The notes beneath the pieces are model-generated. The model saw nothing but the letters and a program-made list of their open reading frames with translations, was not told the DNA's origin and did no database searches. Positions 6,888 through 15,688 of a DNA stretch of 64,000 nt are shown piece by piece; the first letter of the stretch is position 1, and each line of letters opens with the position of its first letter. Both the position numbers and the translations under genes were made by a program. Origin of the DNA: Microbulbifer sp. VAAF005 (GTDB lineage: Bacteria; Pseudomonadota; Gammaproteobacteria; Pseudomonadales; Cellvibrionaceae). Location: assembly GCF_030012985.1 (NCBI RefSeq), contig NZ_CP120233.1, positions 3,323,501 through 3,387,500 of the forward strand, in the 5' to 3' direction.

Positions 6888-9562
6888 ATGGACTACAGCC
6901 AAATAAACCATGAAGTACTTGAGGCCCTGGAAAATGATCACAGCCTCAATTTGGTTCGTAAGGGCACAGGTAATAAAGCCGTGCTTCGGGGAACCTGTCC
7001 CGACTGTGCCCAGAAAACAGTTTGGATCAAAGTTGATAAACCTATCGCTTTGCGTTGTGACCGTGAGGATAAATGCGGATATGAAGAAAGGGTAAGGGAT
7101 CGCTACCCGGACCTTTTCGAAAACTTCTCCAAGCGCTTTCCATCAAGCGACGAAGACCCCAAAGCTACGGCGCGAGCCTACTTATCTATTCAGCGCGGGT
7201 TTCCCGCTGCTGATATTGAAGATTGGTTTCAGCAGGGGTTTTATAAATTGCCGGATGGCTCCTGGGCGGAGACAGTACGCTTCCTTCTATTTGGAGGTGA
7301 GAAAGATTACTGGGAACGTATTGTTGATAAACAACATGTAAAAAAGGCGGGTAAAAAAGCCCGCTTTAAAACCGGCACAAGCTATGCCGGGAAGCACTGG
7401 GCACCACCTGGGCAAAAAATCAAACCCATGGAAAAAGTCTTCATTGTTGAAGGTATTTTCCACTGTATTGCGATGTACCTAAAAGGCTACAAAGCGGTTT
7501 GCGCGTTCTCCTGTTCCAATTTACCGAGAGAACTCATTAAGGAAAATAAAGGCCAGGGCATTATCTGGCACTTGGCATACGATGACGAACCCGGTGCGCG
7601 TAAGCATGTTGCTAAATACTACAAAGAACTCAAGGAGCAGAAAGAAACTGTAGAAGTCGCGCAGACCGGCAGCTGTAAAGATTGGGATGATCTTTATAGA
7701 GATGGTTTGCTTAATGATGAAACCATTGAGAACTGTGTTTGGCGTGGTCGCGTTTTTGTGGCTGAAACGCCAAAGCGTAAAGCTTATGCGCAGTATGGGT
7801 GGAAGCCATTTGGCAAAACCATCATTGAGCATAACGATAGATTACATTCTGTAAAATTCTCCCTGGAAGACTTTAACAAAGCTAGTGAGGGAGAACCCTA
7901 CAAGTGGGGCTTCTCCTGGGATGCTTTTAACCAGGCTGCCAAAGTAGAGCAAATTTCAAACTGCGTTCCTAAATTCCAGTACACGGAAATCGATCGGCTA
8001 ACTAATGAGCGTCGCTATTTTTTTGCTATCAAGAAATCGGGCACCAAGCGCAGCTACCTTGGTGCATTTACTCCCAACGCACTATCCGACCCCCGCGCCT
8101 TTGGCCTTGCTCTGCTTTCGCATACAGACGGCGGCAGCTTTGAGGGCGGAGCAGGTGATTTAAAAATTCTCAAGTCTCGCTGGCTAGACGGCGAAGTTAA
8201 CCGGGTAACTACCTTGCCGCACATGGGATTTGATGAAAATACCCGCACTTATATCTTTCCTGGTTTTGGCTATCAAAACGGCAAATTAATTACAGCCAAT
8301 GAACACGGCTTTTTACAGCAGGGTGATACCGCCATTAAAACCACCCTGGAGGGAATGCCGGTTCATCAGAGCGATAAATTTGACGGAAGCTGGTGGCCGG
8401 ATTTTGTAAAGGTATTTCACTTAAACGGTATCGCCGCTTTGGCTTACTTCACCGCCAGCCTGTTTGCCCGCCAGATCAAGGAAAAACACCAGGCGTTTCA
8501 TATTCTGGAAATTACCGGTGATCCCGATGCCGGTAAATCCACCCTAATCCGTTTTATCTGGAAATTACTGGGCCGAGACAACTACGAAGGTGTAGACCTA
8601 CTGAGTACCTCAACGTCCAGTTACGGGCGTAACTTGGGTAAGGTTAGTAACCTTCCGGTTGTGGTCATTGAGAGTGACCGAGAAACCAGCGGCGGCACAG
8701 GGGGCGCCCTGCAAAGTCCTTTGAATGGGATATTTTCAAAAAGATCACGGATTTAGATGGCGTTGTTGATTCAAGGGGGGTCAAGACCAACGACAATAAA
8801 ACCCATGACCGTATTTTCCGTGGCTCTATGGTTATCAGCCAAAATGCCACGGTTCATGCATCAGCGGCAATGCTCTCGCGTATTGTCCACCTTCACTGCA
8901 CAACCGCCCACAAGCGAACGGAAAACCGCCCTCTGGCAGATCGCCTCAAACGCGAGTCGGTAGAAAACCTGGCGGGATATCTTCACCAGGTGCTTACCCA
9001 TGAGACAGAGTGGCTATCTCACTTCTTTAACGCTTTTGAAAGCCACCGGGCAACCTTAACCACTGATGACGGTATTTCCCAAGGCCGGGTTATCGATTTC
9101 CATGCCCAACTGATGGCAGCGGTAGAAGCCCTGCAAGTCGTCCTGCCGAACTTTGATACTTCTTTAATTAACCAGGTGCAAGAACACCTGGTTGAGCGCG
9201 CACGGGACCGCCAGCGCCGTTTAAACAAGGATCATCCGATCATTGAGCAGTTCTGGGACACCTATCACTTTCTTAACGATCAAGTGGTTTATGTCGAAGA
9301 CGAGCAAGGGAAACGGCACGTAAACACTGATCGCCTGAACCACAGCATCGATCCCGCCTTAATCGCCATCAACCTCAACGAGTACATGGAACTCTGCCGC
9401 AAACGCGGACAGGAGCTGATACCCGTAGCGGAATTAAAACAGCTATTCCCCACCAGCCAGCGTTATCCATTTGCAGGTTACAAGCGGATCAGGTCGAAGC
9501 GAGAGAAGAAGGCCAGCCCCTGGTGCTGGGTATTCAAAAGAACCGGCGGAAGTGGTCGCTGA
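6888..9562 (+). CDS. Phage primase-helicase replication protein, frame broken in a G-run
   Basis: Two open frames form one 891-aa replication protein. There is an N-terminal zinc finger (CPDC near residue 38 and CDREDKC near 59), a TOPRIM domain (VEGIFHC near 187, AYDDEPG near 228), a middle domain, and a helicase/AAA domain with Walker A GDPDAGKST near 545 and Walker B VVVIESDRE. At 8700-8704 the five G leave the frame one base short. Frame 1 then ends at 8756, while the -1 frame continues immediately with AKSFEWDIFKK and the usual C-terminal part to 9562. It is either a one-base loss, a G-run sequencing undercall, or a -1 recoding site. Downstream lies a repeat cluster that could be its origin. 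Confidence 0.8.
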
Positions 9563-9634
9563 TTCTCCAGTTTGTATTTTTTTTGAGCCTGTAAGGCAGG
9601 GCGAGAAATGAGGGAGAGGGGGCTAAAAAAACAT

Positions 9635-9949
9635 AGAACAAAGCGGAACAAGAGATAAATAGATAAAAAACTCTATATATATCAATAAGTTAAATGGATA
9701 TACAGCATGGAACATTTTTGGAACATTGATGGAACAACACGGAACATGGCTTTGGTAACAAGTTACCAATCCGCCGCCAATATTGGTAACAGCCCAAAAG
9801 CCCGCAAACCCAGTAATGGCGGGGCCTCCAGCAAATCGGGAGGCGGCGTGTTCCATCTTGTTCCAAAAAAAATGGAACAAGGTAGCTCCTCTACAGGCCG
9901 CATAAAACCTAGCTTTAAAGGTGAAATAGGCGCCATGTTCCATTGTTCC
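9635..9949. repeat. GGAACA/TGTTCC repeat cluster, possible replication origin
   Basis: GGAACA occurs at 9645, 9709, 9720, 9731, 9741 and 9874, with a variant AGAACA at 9635. The inverse TGTTCC occurs at 9849, 9859, 9936 and 9944. Several copies are spaced 10-11 bases, one helical turn, and an AT-rich stretch lies at 9640-9700. The cluster follows the replication gene. It resembles an iteron array, but a coding role for the open frame 9707-9997 cannot be excluded. Confidence 0.55.
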
Positions 9950-9996
9950 GGGTTTTTTTACCCCCTCCGAGCATTTTTCAGCAAAGGGGGTGCCTG

Positions 9997-10284
9997 ATGG
10001 TCAACGGATACCAAGACGCAGTGCCGGGCATCAGCGCCAGCATTACCGCTGCAACGGACGCGGGCTGGGTTCCCCCTCTGATCGCCGAGGCCGCCGATTC
10101 CAGCAGCGAGGACCACCGCCGTAACTGCCTGGCCTGGTACCTGTTTCGCACAAAGACCCGGCCAGAAATCCTGGCCTGGCTGAATAAACAGAACTCACGA
10201 TTTAAGGCTGATATGCGCGCTCGCCTCAATACCCTGCGGGGTGAGGTGCGGCAGATGCGCGAGCAAGTACAGGAGGAGGGGTAA
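9997..10284 (+). CDS. Hypothetical phage early protein
   Basis: A 95-aa protein from ATG 9997, with GGGGG upstream. It is helical with a conserved-looking DHRRNCLAWYLF segment and a C-terminal charged helix (LNTLRGEVRQMREQVQEEG). It lies in the tightly packed early operon, three bases before the next gene. The family is not recognised with certainty. A small accessory or replication-associated role is only positional inference. Confidence 0.55.
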   Translation: MVNGYQDAVPGISASITAATDAGWVPPLIAEAADSSSEDHRRNCLAWYLFRTKTRPEILAWLNKQNSRFKADMRARLNTLRGEVRQMREQVQEEG

Positions 10285-10287
10285 GTC

Positions 10288-10707
10288 ATGGAACGCCAGC
10301 GCAGCCTGCGGTTAATCCAGGGGGAAATCACTGAAGCCCATGTGTTCAACGCCTACCAGCGAAACAGCTCAGTAAATACCGCCGTTACCTGGGAAGAGGT
10401 ACTGCACAGCCCCGCGCTGTTTCACTGCCTGGCATTGGAAGCGAAATACACCTACCGGGGACAAGCACCTCGGGAATTTACAAAAAGCAAAAAACAGGAA
10501 AACGCAATGCGACACACAACCGTACTTGATGCCGCGCAAGTGGCGCAGATAAAACTGGCTTTGATGCTTTGCCGAGAGCGTATCAATTGTCCCAATACCA
10601 CCACGGTCAAACAGGGCGAAGCCAGTCAGGAATTACAAAGCGCCCTGGATATATTCAGAGCACACGACCAACGCAATGGAGAAATAAAGGGAGTTACCCA
10701 TGTTTGA
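10288..10707 (+). CDS. Hypothetical phage early protein
   Basis: This 139-aa protein starts at ATG 10288 behind a strong GGAGGAGG site. The N-terminal half contains VFNAYQRNSS and TWEEVLHSP, and the C-terminal half is a predicted helix around AAQVAQIKLALMLCRERI. Its 3' end overlaps the next gene by eight bases, so the genes are probably co-translated. No domain is recognised. Confidence 0.5.
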   Translation: MERQRSLRLIQGEITEAHVFNAYQRNSSVNTAVTWEEVLHSPALFHCLALEAKYTYRGQAPREFTKSKKQENAMRHTTVLDAAQVAQIKLALMLCRERINCPNTTTVKQGEASQELQSALDIFRAHDQRNGEIKGVTHV

Positions 10708-10963
10708 AATTAATATCGCCATGTCAGAAGACACCGCCCAAATTATCTATGCACTGAAACAGCGCCGGGATTTGCTGATCCGTTTAATTAAGCACTCGGA
10801 AGAAATTGGGGCGACCCACCGCATAGACCCCTATGTCGATGAACTCAGTGAGATAGAAGTGAAGCTGATTTCATTCGGGGTCGAACTCCTATCAATGGGT
10901 AAGTATGTCGAAGAGAGTTCTGCATCCTATCAGCTGGCCAGTAAAACACTGGTTTTACACTAA
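10700..10963 (+). CDS. Small hypothetical phage protein
   Basis: An 87-aa, mostly helical protein overlapping the preceding gene by eight bases. It has no Cys or membrane segment and carries two amphipathic helices (IYALKQRRDLLIRLIKH and ELSEIEVKLISFGVELL). It belongs to the early operon of small genes; the function is unknown. Confidence 0.5.
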   Translation: MFEINIAMSEDTAQIIYALKQRRDLLIRLIKHSEEIGATHRIDPYVDELSEIEVKLISFGVELLSMGKYVEESSASYQLASKTLVLH

Positions 10964-10982
10964 AGGAAAAGGGGCATAAAAA

Positions 10983-11279
10983 ATGACTGAATTATTCGCT
11001 GCCATTCGTGAAGACTCTAAATACTTTTACCAAAACCCTAAAGCTTTGCCTTTTCCCGTAAGTATTGTGAACACCACCGACGCCTACCGGGTAAAAGGCA
11101 ATGGCGATCAATACCGGCTGGAAGATGTTTATCTCTTTGTGCAATCGGGACGCAATTTTCAGCAAATCAATAAGGAAGTTACAAAGCCGTTCCCAAATTG
11201 TGGTGCCTGCCCTGGAGGCGGGACAGTATGCAAAACGGCTTGTCTGCACGCTCAGGAAAATCCCACTACAGACCTATAA
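10983..11279 (+). CDS. Small phage protein with a C-terminal Cys cluster
   Basis: A 98-aa protein starting 19 bases after the previous gene. The N-terminal 70 residues contain a beta-rich YRLEDVYLFVQSGRNF. The end carries four Cys in CGACPGGGTVCKTAC, which could bind a metal ion. No family is recognised. It is part of the early operon. Confidence 0.5.
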   Translation: MTELFAAIREDSKYFYQNPKALPFPVSIVNTTDAYRVKGNGDQYRLEDVYLFVQSGRNFQQINKEVTKPFPNCGACPGGGTVCKTACLHAQENPTTDL

Positions 11280-11291
11280 GGAACCTACAAA

Positions 11292-11585
11292 ATGTTAATC
11301 GCAACCATTGATACTGAAGACTATTTATTAAAAGATTCGAAAGACGCTGAAGCTCTGTTACGTGTCCTTCAGAGAGCTAAGAAACTTAAATCCTTCCACC
11401 GGCTTGAATCTGGCATCCATTATTCAGAGAGCCAGGAATCCGTATCGGTAAAAATATCGATTGTTACCAGAGAGCTTATATCCCAAGAGGATATGGAAAA
11501 GCTCAAGAATAAGCGTGAACAGGAGATGCAAGAAAGGAGAAATAAAAGACTAGAGGAAATCGTTGCAAGGGAGGGCAACCCGTGA
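11292..11585 (+). CDS. Small hypothetical phage protein with charged helical tail
   Basis: A 97-aa protein. Residues 1-65 look globular, and residues about 68-95 form one long charged helix (DMEKLKNKREQEMQERRNK), probably a coiled coil. Its last codons overlap the GTG of the next gene by four bases, indicating co-translation. The function is unknown. Confidence 0.5.
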   Translation: MLIATIDTEDYLLKDSKDAEALLRVLQRAKKLKSFHRLESGIHYSESQESVSVKISIVTRELISQEDMEKLKNKREQEMQERRNKRLEEIVAREGNP

Positions 11586-12600
11586 TTTTCTTCTGGAAAC
11601 TTTTTACCGGGCTTGCTGCACTAATTTTCTGTAGTACGTCTGTAGCGTTCACTATCGGTCTGTGGATTTCCATTCCCACGCCGGGGGGCCTCCCCTGGTG
11701 TGGGGGTTGTCTGCTGGCACACTGGTAGCCGGTTGTACTGCCTTCGCTTTGGAGTTGTGCAAATTTGCGTTTGCTCCCCTGGGGATATGGTTGAAGGAAA
11801 AAAAGCGCCGTATAGGTTGGGCGCTTCTGTTTATTTGGCCGATATTAGTGTTGATTAGCATTGCCGCCACCGTTGGCTTTTTGGAGAGCAACGCAACGGA
11901 ACAGAAACAGACAGCAGCAACCAATAGCGTTGAGTATCAAACCTTGAAACAACAGTTAAACAGTTATAACCAGCGAATAAACAATACCAACGAGATTGTT
12001 GCAGGTTACAAAGCGGGAAATTTCAAGAAAGTGGCACTAGAAAAAGATCAGAGGATAGATGACCTTGAGGAAAAGCGGGCTCAAATACTGGCCCAGCTGA
12101 AAGCGGTACAAGGAGACAGCACAGGGAGCGCACAGGCGGCCTTCCAGGGTTGGGCAACCCTAACCCATGTGGAGTCCGATAAACTCCAGCATGGCGCCTT
12201 TCTAGCGCTAGCGGTTATTACTGATGTTGTTGGATTACTGGCACTGCTGGCCTTTAATAGCGCGGTAACTGTTAAAAGCACCGTAACGGCAGAACAGGAC
12301 AACGCTGAACAGCAAGAACCGTTAACAGAGGATCAACAGCAAGAACAGAATCACCAGGAAGAACCCGAAAGCGGAATAGAATTAGATGAATCGTTTAGTG
12401 CAGTGCAACGGGATTTGGCAATCCGTATTGCTGGCGGTGAGTATGGACTAAATCCAGTCTTGCGGGACATCAACCGATCAGTGACCGGGGGCAATGCTGT
12501 AGTCAGGCCTGTCTTTCAGCACTTACAAAAAATAGGTGTGATAGATAAGCAGGGGCGAGGATTCGCCTTGATCAAATATGTAGATGTGGCCCCTACTTAA
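11582..12600 (+). CDS. Phage multi-spanning membrane protein with C-terminal winged-helix-like domain, frame broken in G6
   Basis: From GTG 11582 the frame encodes FWKLFTGLAALIFCS and SVAFTIGLWISIPTP, then breaks at six G (11683-11688). The -1 frame continues with GLSAGTLVAGCTAFALE to 12600. Joined, this is 339 aa: three N-terminal membrane spans, a coiled coil (about 120-170), a fourth span (FLALAVITDVVGLLALLAF), an acidic Gln-rich linker, and a C-terminal about 65-residue domain (DLAIRIAGGEYGLN to GRGFALIKYV) that resembles a winged helix. Without the shift a GTG at 11662 gives 312 aa lacking the first span. It may anchor phage DNA or replication at the membrane (inference). Its stop overlaps the convergent XRE gene. 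Confidence 0.55.
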
Positions 12601-12980
12601 GGGGCTCTATTTCTCTCCCTTTCCTTCCTCTCATGGTTGTAAACCATCTCCAAGTGCTTCAATACTAAAGACCGGTGATCCGCGTTTAACTCTGACAAGA
12701 TGGTCATATAAAAAACCGCATCCTCTTCTAATGCACCATCTACGGTATTGGGAGATAAGATACTGGATACCGGAACACACAGCACTGAACACCAGTCAGC
12801 CAGCAATTCAGCCGGGATAATTTGCTTCCCGTTTTCCATTTGTGAAAGGGAGTCGTTACGAACGTTTAATTTTTTGGCCAGTACCAGGCCAGTAACACCA
12901 GAATTCCGCCGCGCTTTTTTGAGTCGCGCCCCAATTTTGGAGCGAGAAGCCTGCCTTGTTTCAGGACTAAAATCAGTCAT
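12597..12980 (-). CDS. XRE-family transcriptional regulator
   Basis: This 127-aa protein has a canonical XRE helix-turn-helix (IGARLKKARRNSGVTGLVLA, then KLNVRNDSLSQMENGKQ) and a C-terminal extension ending in a charged helix (HNERKERERN-like). It is transcribed against the early operon and diverges from the small gene at 13202. The palindrome TTTTGG-CTAGT-CCAAAA at 13076-13092 in between is a good operator candidate. With the protein at 5878 it gives the prophage two repressor-like proteins; which one keeps lysogeny is not readable. Confidence 0.8.
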   Translation of the reverse strand: MTDFSPETRQASRSKIGARLKKARRNSGVTGLVLAKKLNVRNDSLSQMENGKQIIPAELLADWCSVLCVPVSSILSPNTVDGALEEDAVFYMTILSELNADHRSLVLKHLEMVYNHERKERERNRAP

Positions 12981-13075
12981 AATTTTTTTGACTGTCCGTC
13001 CTTAAACAGCTGTACCACCCATAATGTGAATTAATTTTTAATGTTTTTGATATATCCAAAAAGGATTCTTATCAG

Positions 13076-13092
13076 TTTTGGCTAGTCCAAAA
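13076..13092. promoter_or_regulatory. Palindromic operator candidate for the XRE regulator
   Basis: TTTTGG and CCAAAA form a perfect inverted repeat around CTAGT, between the XRE gene and the divergent small gene. A related half-site, ATCCAAAAA, lies at about 13054-13062. The surrounding 200 bases are AT-rich and noncoding. Confidence 0.5.
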
Positions 13093-13201
13093 TGTAGCAA
13101 AATTTATACTTTACTAAAATAAAAAAATACTGCTAAATGGTTATCACATCTCCGAAATAGGTAGAGATGTTTTAAGAAGAATGTGGTACAGGAGGTTTTA
13201 A

Positions 13202-13378
13202 GTGTCTTCTAAAGATAATACATTGAGCATCAAGGAAGAGTTATCAGAGGTGGATAAGTTGTTGGCTTTAGTTCAGCACATCACCACAACAAATACAGAC
13301 TGCCTATCAAAAGAAGCAACTGGCGGGTTGTATCTACTGGTCGACCACGTTCGCGATAGGGTCCAGGGTTGTATTTAA
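13202..13378 (+). CDS. Small phage protein (58 aa)
   Basis: A GTG start (VSSKDNTLSIKEELSEVDK) sits behind a perfect AGGAGG site at about 13190. The frame encodes 58 residues of mainly helical sequence (LLALVQHITTTNTDCLS, GGLYLLVDHVRDRV) and ends in TAA. A strong terminator follows. Ribosome site, codon pattern and terminator make it a real gene. It lies where P2-like phages keep small regulatory genes; the function is unknown. Confidence 0.6.
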   Translation: MSSKDNTLSIKEELSEVDKLLALVQHITTTNTDCLSKEATGGLYLLVDHVRDRVQGCI

Positions 13379-13401
13379 TATAAAAGGAATATTATTTCTT
13401 T

Positions 13402-13425
13402 AAAGGCGCTATATGCGCCTTTTTT
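13402..13425. terminator. Bidirectional terminator
   Basis: AAAGGCGC-TATAT-GCGCCTTTTTT forms a short GC-rich hairpin with T on one side and A on the other. It lies between the 58-aa gene (plus) and the convergent Ogr-type gene (minus), so it can end both transcripts. Confidence 0.8.
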
Positions 13426-13426
13426 A

Positions 13427-13681
13427 TTAGCTGGCTATTTGTGCCTGATTGACCAAGGCCTGGCGCTCAGAAGTTGAAAGGCCGCGCAGGTAATCCAAGG
13501 CCGTCTCTCTTACTTGCAACTGTGAAGGGGCGATTGAATGGCTATAGGTTAATTTTGCTACGAAGTAATGCCGACACTCTGGATTAGTGCAAGTGCAATA
13601 GAGATCAACCACCTTTGGGTCAATTTCATTTCGGCTATTTATTAGCGCCTTATGCCCGCACGTCTCACATTTAACCCGCAT
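13427..13681 (-). CDS. ogr: Ogr/Delta-type zinc-finger late activator
   Basis: Starting at ATG 13681 (MRVKCETCGHKALI) this is an 84-aa member of the Ogr/Delta family. A first CxxC pair is followed about 22 residues later by the pair in CTCTNPECRHYF, with the family Y/F-V-A-x-L-xYSHSIAPS continuation. In P2, Ogr activates the late promoters of head and tail operons. The open frame extends to 13762, but AGGGG before 13681 and family length favour the shorter form. It lies just downstream of the portal gene and is separated from early genes by a terminator. Confidence 0.8.
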   Translation of the reverse strand: MRVKCETCGHKALINSRNEIDPKVVDLYCTCTNPECRHYFVAKLTYSHSIAPSQLQVRETALDYLRGLSTSERQALVNQAQIAS

Positions 13682-13745
13682 TATCGTATTCCCCTCAGCC
13701 GTAAGGGGAAATCTTATCACTTTGTTATCCCCTAGGGGGTAATTA

Positions 13746-14801
13746 TTATCCATTAAGGGCAAACTCTGGTTTAGTGAATTCTATGCGCTTATTCCTGGGA
13801 AGCCACTCATTCAACTGCAAAAAAACGTCTTGCATAGGCACAACCTCATTCTCAAAATAAACGCGGGTAATCTTCTCTATATCACCAAACCCCCCGCTAT
13901 TTTCCGGCATGACTCCAGCCAGCGCGGGCTGAATTCGCCACATGCTTAGAATATCGTTCCGCGTTAGGTTCTTGATTCGCTCGAATTCGTCTTTGGTGGC
14001 AATGTCACCCACGGGAATAATCTGAACACTCTTCTCTTTGCCGTTGGGAATATTCAGGAACATTGAACGGAAGTTGCCCACCCCTTTACTACTCTTTATT
14101 TGCTCCTTGATAGCCGCCTCATCCTCTGGGCTAAGGTGTGCGTCTGCGGTGTAGAATATATACCCCATATGGGCTCCGTTGTTGTAATAGCGGCGCCTGA
14201 AGAGTGTGCTGTCTTCATTTAGCAAAACTGATTGAACGCCGCCTAAATATTGTGGCCTACCGTAGATTTGCTGTGCGGGGTCGTACTCCTTCAGCTGTAC
14301 AACCTCCCCAGGCTCATAGACGACCGGGTCAGCGCCATTTGGCTGCAACATGCAAAAGCGGTCAGACTCTTTCATTCTTCGCATATTGACCCCCGGCAAA
14401 TGCTCCAAACGCAGAAGATGGCCAAAGGCGTTGTACTTTTTCTTGAAATAGCAGTGCCCTAAAACCTCATTATCAAACCCGGCTTTTGCTAGGCATTCTG
14501 TGCGAACCCCGCCCCCTGGTTTGAACCACTTGCGCAACTGGTTGCGCTTAAAGTAGGGGATAGTTCCATGATGGGCATTGGCACCTAGAAGATTGATCAA
14601 CCCGGTTTGGCTTACAGGGGGCACGTAGTAGTCACCACCAGGCTGTAAGAATGTACCGAGGTAATCCCCCAGATTCCCATTTAGGACCGGCTCAGGATCA
14701 CCAAAGCTAAACATTGTGGGGCCGTTATCTACGGGGGTTGCCTTCATGCTCTCAGAACTGGCTTTTGCCTTTGCTTTAAAGCGGTTTCTCTTGCGTCCCA
14801 T
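13746..14801 (-). CDS. Q: Phage portal protein (P2 gpQ family)
   Basis: This 351-aa portal forms the dodecameric DNA gateway of the capsid. Family features are GDYLGTFLQPGG near residue 43, the HHGTIPYFKRNQL segment, YGRPQYLGGVQSVLLNE near 180, FRRRYYNNGAHMG, and the conserved C-terminal LTRNDILSMWRIQPALAGVMPEN-type region. The N-terminus is Lys/Arg-rich. As in P2, the gene is on the opposite strand to scaffold and capsid. The usual partner, terminase gpP, lies upstream, but here a duplicated terminase fragment is inserted between them. Confidence 0.93.
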   Translation of the reverse strand: MGRKRNRFKAKAKASSESMKATPVDNGPTMFSFGDPEPVLNGNLGDYLGTFLQPGGDYYVPPVSQTGLINLLGANAHHGTIPYFKRNQLRKWFKPGGGVRTECLAKAGFDNEVLGHCYFKKKYNAFGHLLRLEHLPGVNMRRMKESDRFCMLQPNGADPVVYEPGEVVQLKEYDPAQQIYGRPQYLGGVQSVLLNEDSTLFRRRYYNNGAHMGYIFYTADAHLSPEDEAAIKEQIKSSKGVGNFRSMFLNIPNGKEKSVQIIPVGDIATKDEFERIKNLTRNDILSMWRIQPALAGVMPENSGGFGDIEKITRVYFENEVVPMQDVFLQLNEWLPRNKRIEFTKPEFALNG

Positions 14802-14817
14802 TAATTACTCTCTCTAG

Positions 14818-14912
14818 CTGGCAAGTGCCACAGTGGTTTTACGTTGGTTTCGGTTTAGGGGTTAATTGCTAAGGGCGTGCATAAGTGCCCAGGACACATC
14901 CGCGTGGCCAGT
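14818..14912 (-). pseudogene. C-terminal remnant of a duplicated terminase gene
   Basis: The DNA here is nearly identical to the last about 95 bases of the terminase gene (from 15692). It would encode TGHADVSWALMHALSN, an in-frame stop, then PLNRNQRKTTVALAS. Its frame differs from that of the 14923-15675 gene. Together they are the two ends of one duplicated terminase whose middle (nuclease part) was deleted. Confidence 0.85.
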
Positions 14913-14922
14913 GGCGCAATAT

Positions 14923-15675
14923 TTAATTGAAGCAACACATAAAAAATCTATTAAATTCAGCTTGACTGTATTCATTGCGAAGACTGGCAATATCGAATAA
15001 ATCAGAGCCTTGCTCTATGGCATCCTTTACCGTGACAACATTTCGCCAGATATTATCTAGTCCAACTTGTCCATACTTAATAATTTTATGGTCAATATTT
15101 ACTAAATCTTTACCCTTGTTTTTCCGGTTGTAATGCTCACCGTTCCATATCAAGTAAGCGGGGTGATTCTCTACTGAAAGGCTAGAAAAATAAGTTTTAC
15201 GATGTATTTTCTTGGCTGCCATTCCAGAAGCAATTATGTTTATAGTTTCAAAGGTCGTCATCCAAAATGGTTCATTTATATAAACATTGCCGTCGTGGCT
15301 TGCGGTTAAGCTATCTGGTGTCCAAAAAATCAGTAATGCCCCGTTAGATAACTCAATAATCTCATCACCTTTTAGTTCAATATCAAAGTACTGCTTTGCA
15401 AATTGCAAAATATACATAAGATATATTTCGCACTCTCCATTGCTGGAGCAGAGAAATATTTGATTGCTGCCTGTAATTATGGCGTCTTCAAGTGCTTCCC
15501 AAGCAAAGTAGTAAGTTGTGCCGATTTGTCGTGACTTAAGAATGAATCGCGTTCGCTCGCCTTTGTGGTCATGCCAGCGGTGCTGATAGCTGTAGAATAA
15601 TTCTTTGCGGATCTCTTCCAGCTGTTCCGCTGTGATATCACTAATATCATTCTTTAGAGTTTTTCTTATTGTCAT
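14923..15675 (-). CDS. Truncated terminase large-subunit paralog (ATPase domain only)
   Basis: This 250-aa product is a duplicate of residues about 120-370 of the adjacent terminase. It is near-identical over the first 65 residues (ITAEQLEEIRKELFY, ERTRFILKSRQIG) and more diverged later. Walker A is SRQIGTTYYF (SRQIGATYYF in the parent). Walker B YIDEVFW has become YINEPFW, losing the Asp, and STPSVKSH has become SSLSVENH. The N-terminal HTH and the C-terminal nuclease are missing. TGAGGAG lies 11 bases before ATG, so it may be translated. It is either a decaying duplicate or a dead-ATPase paralog. Confidence 0.75.
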   Translation of the reverse strand: MTIRKTLKNDISDITAEQLEEIRKELFYSYQHRWHDHKGERTRFILKSRQIGTTYYFAWEALEDAIITGSNQIFLCSSNGECEIYLMYILQFAKQYFDIELKGDEIIELSNGALLIFWTPDSLTASHDGNVYINEPFWMTTFETINIIASGMAAKKIHRKTYFSSLSVENHPAYLIWNGEHYNRKNKGKDLVNIDHKIIKYGQVGLDNIWRNVVTVKDAIEQGSDLFDIASLRNEYSQAEFNRFFMCCFN

Positions 15676-15688
15676 GGATTAATACTCC

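Noticed and set aside
9707..9997. Plus and minus open frames over the GGAACA cluster
   Set aside because: Both frames are driven by the repeats, starts lack good ribosome sites, and the two overlap antisense. Left as repeat region, though a coding role is not fully excluded.
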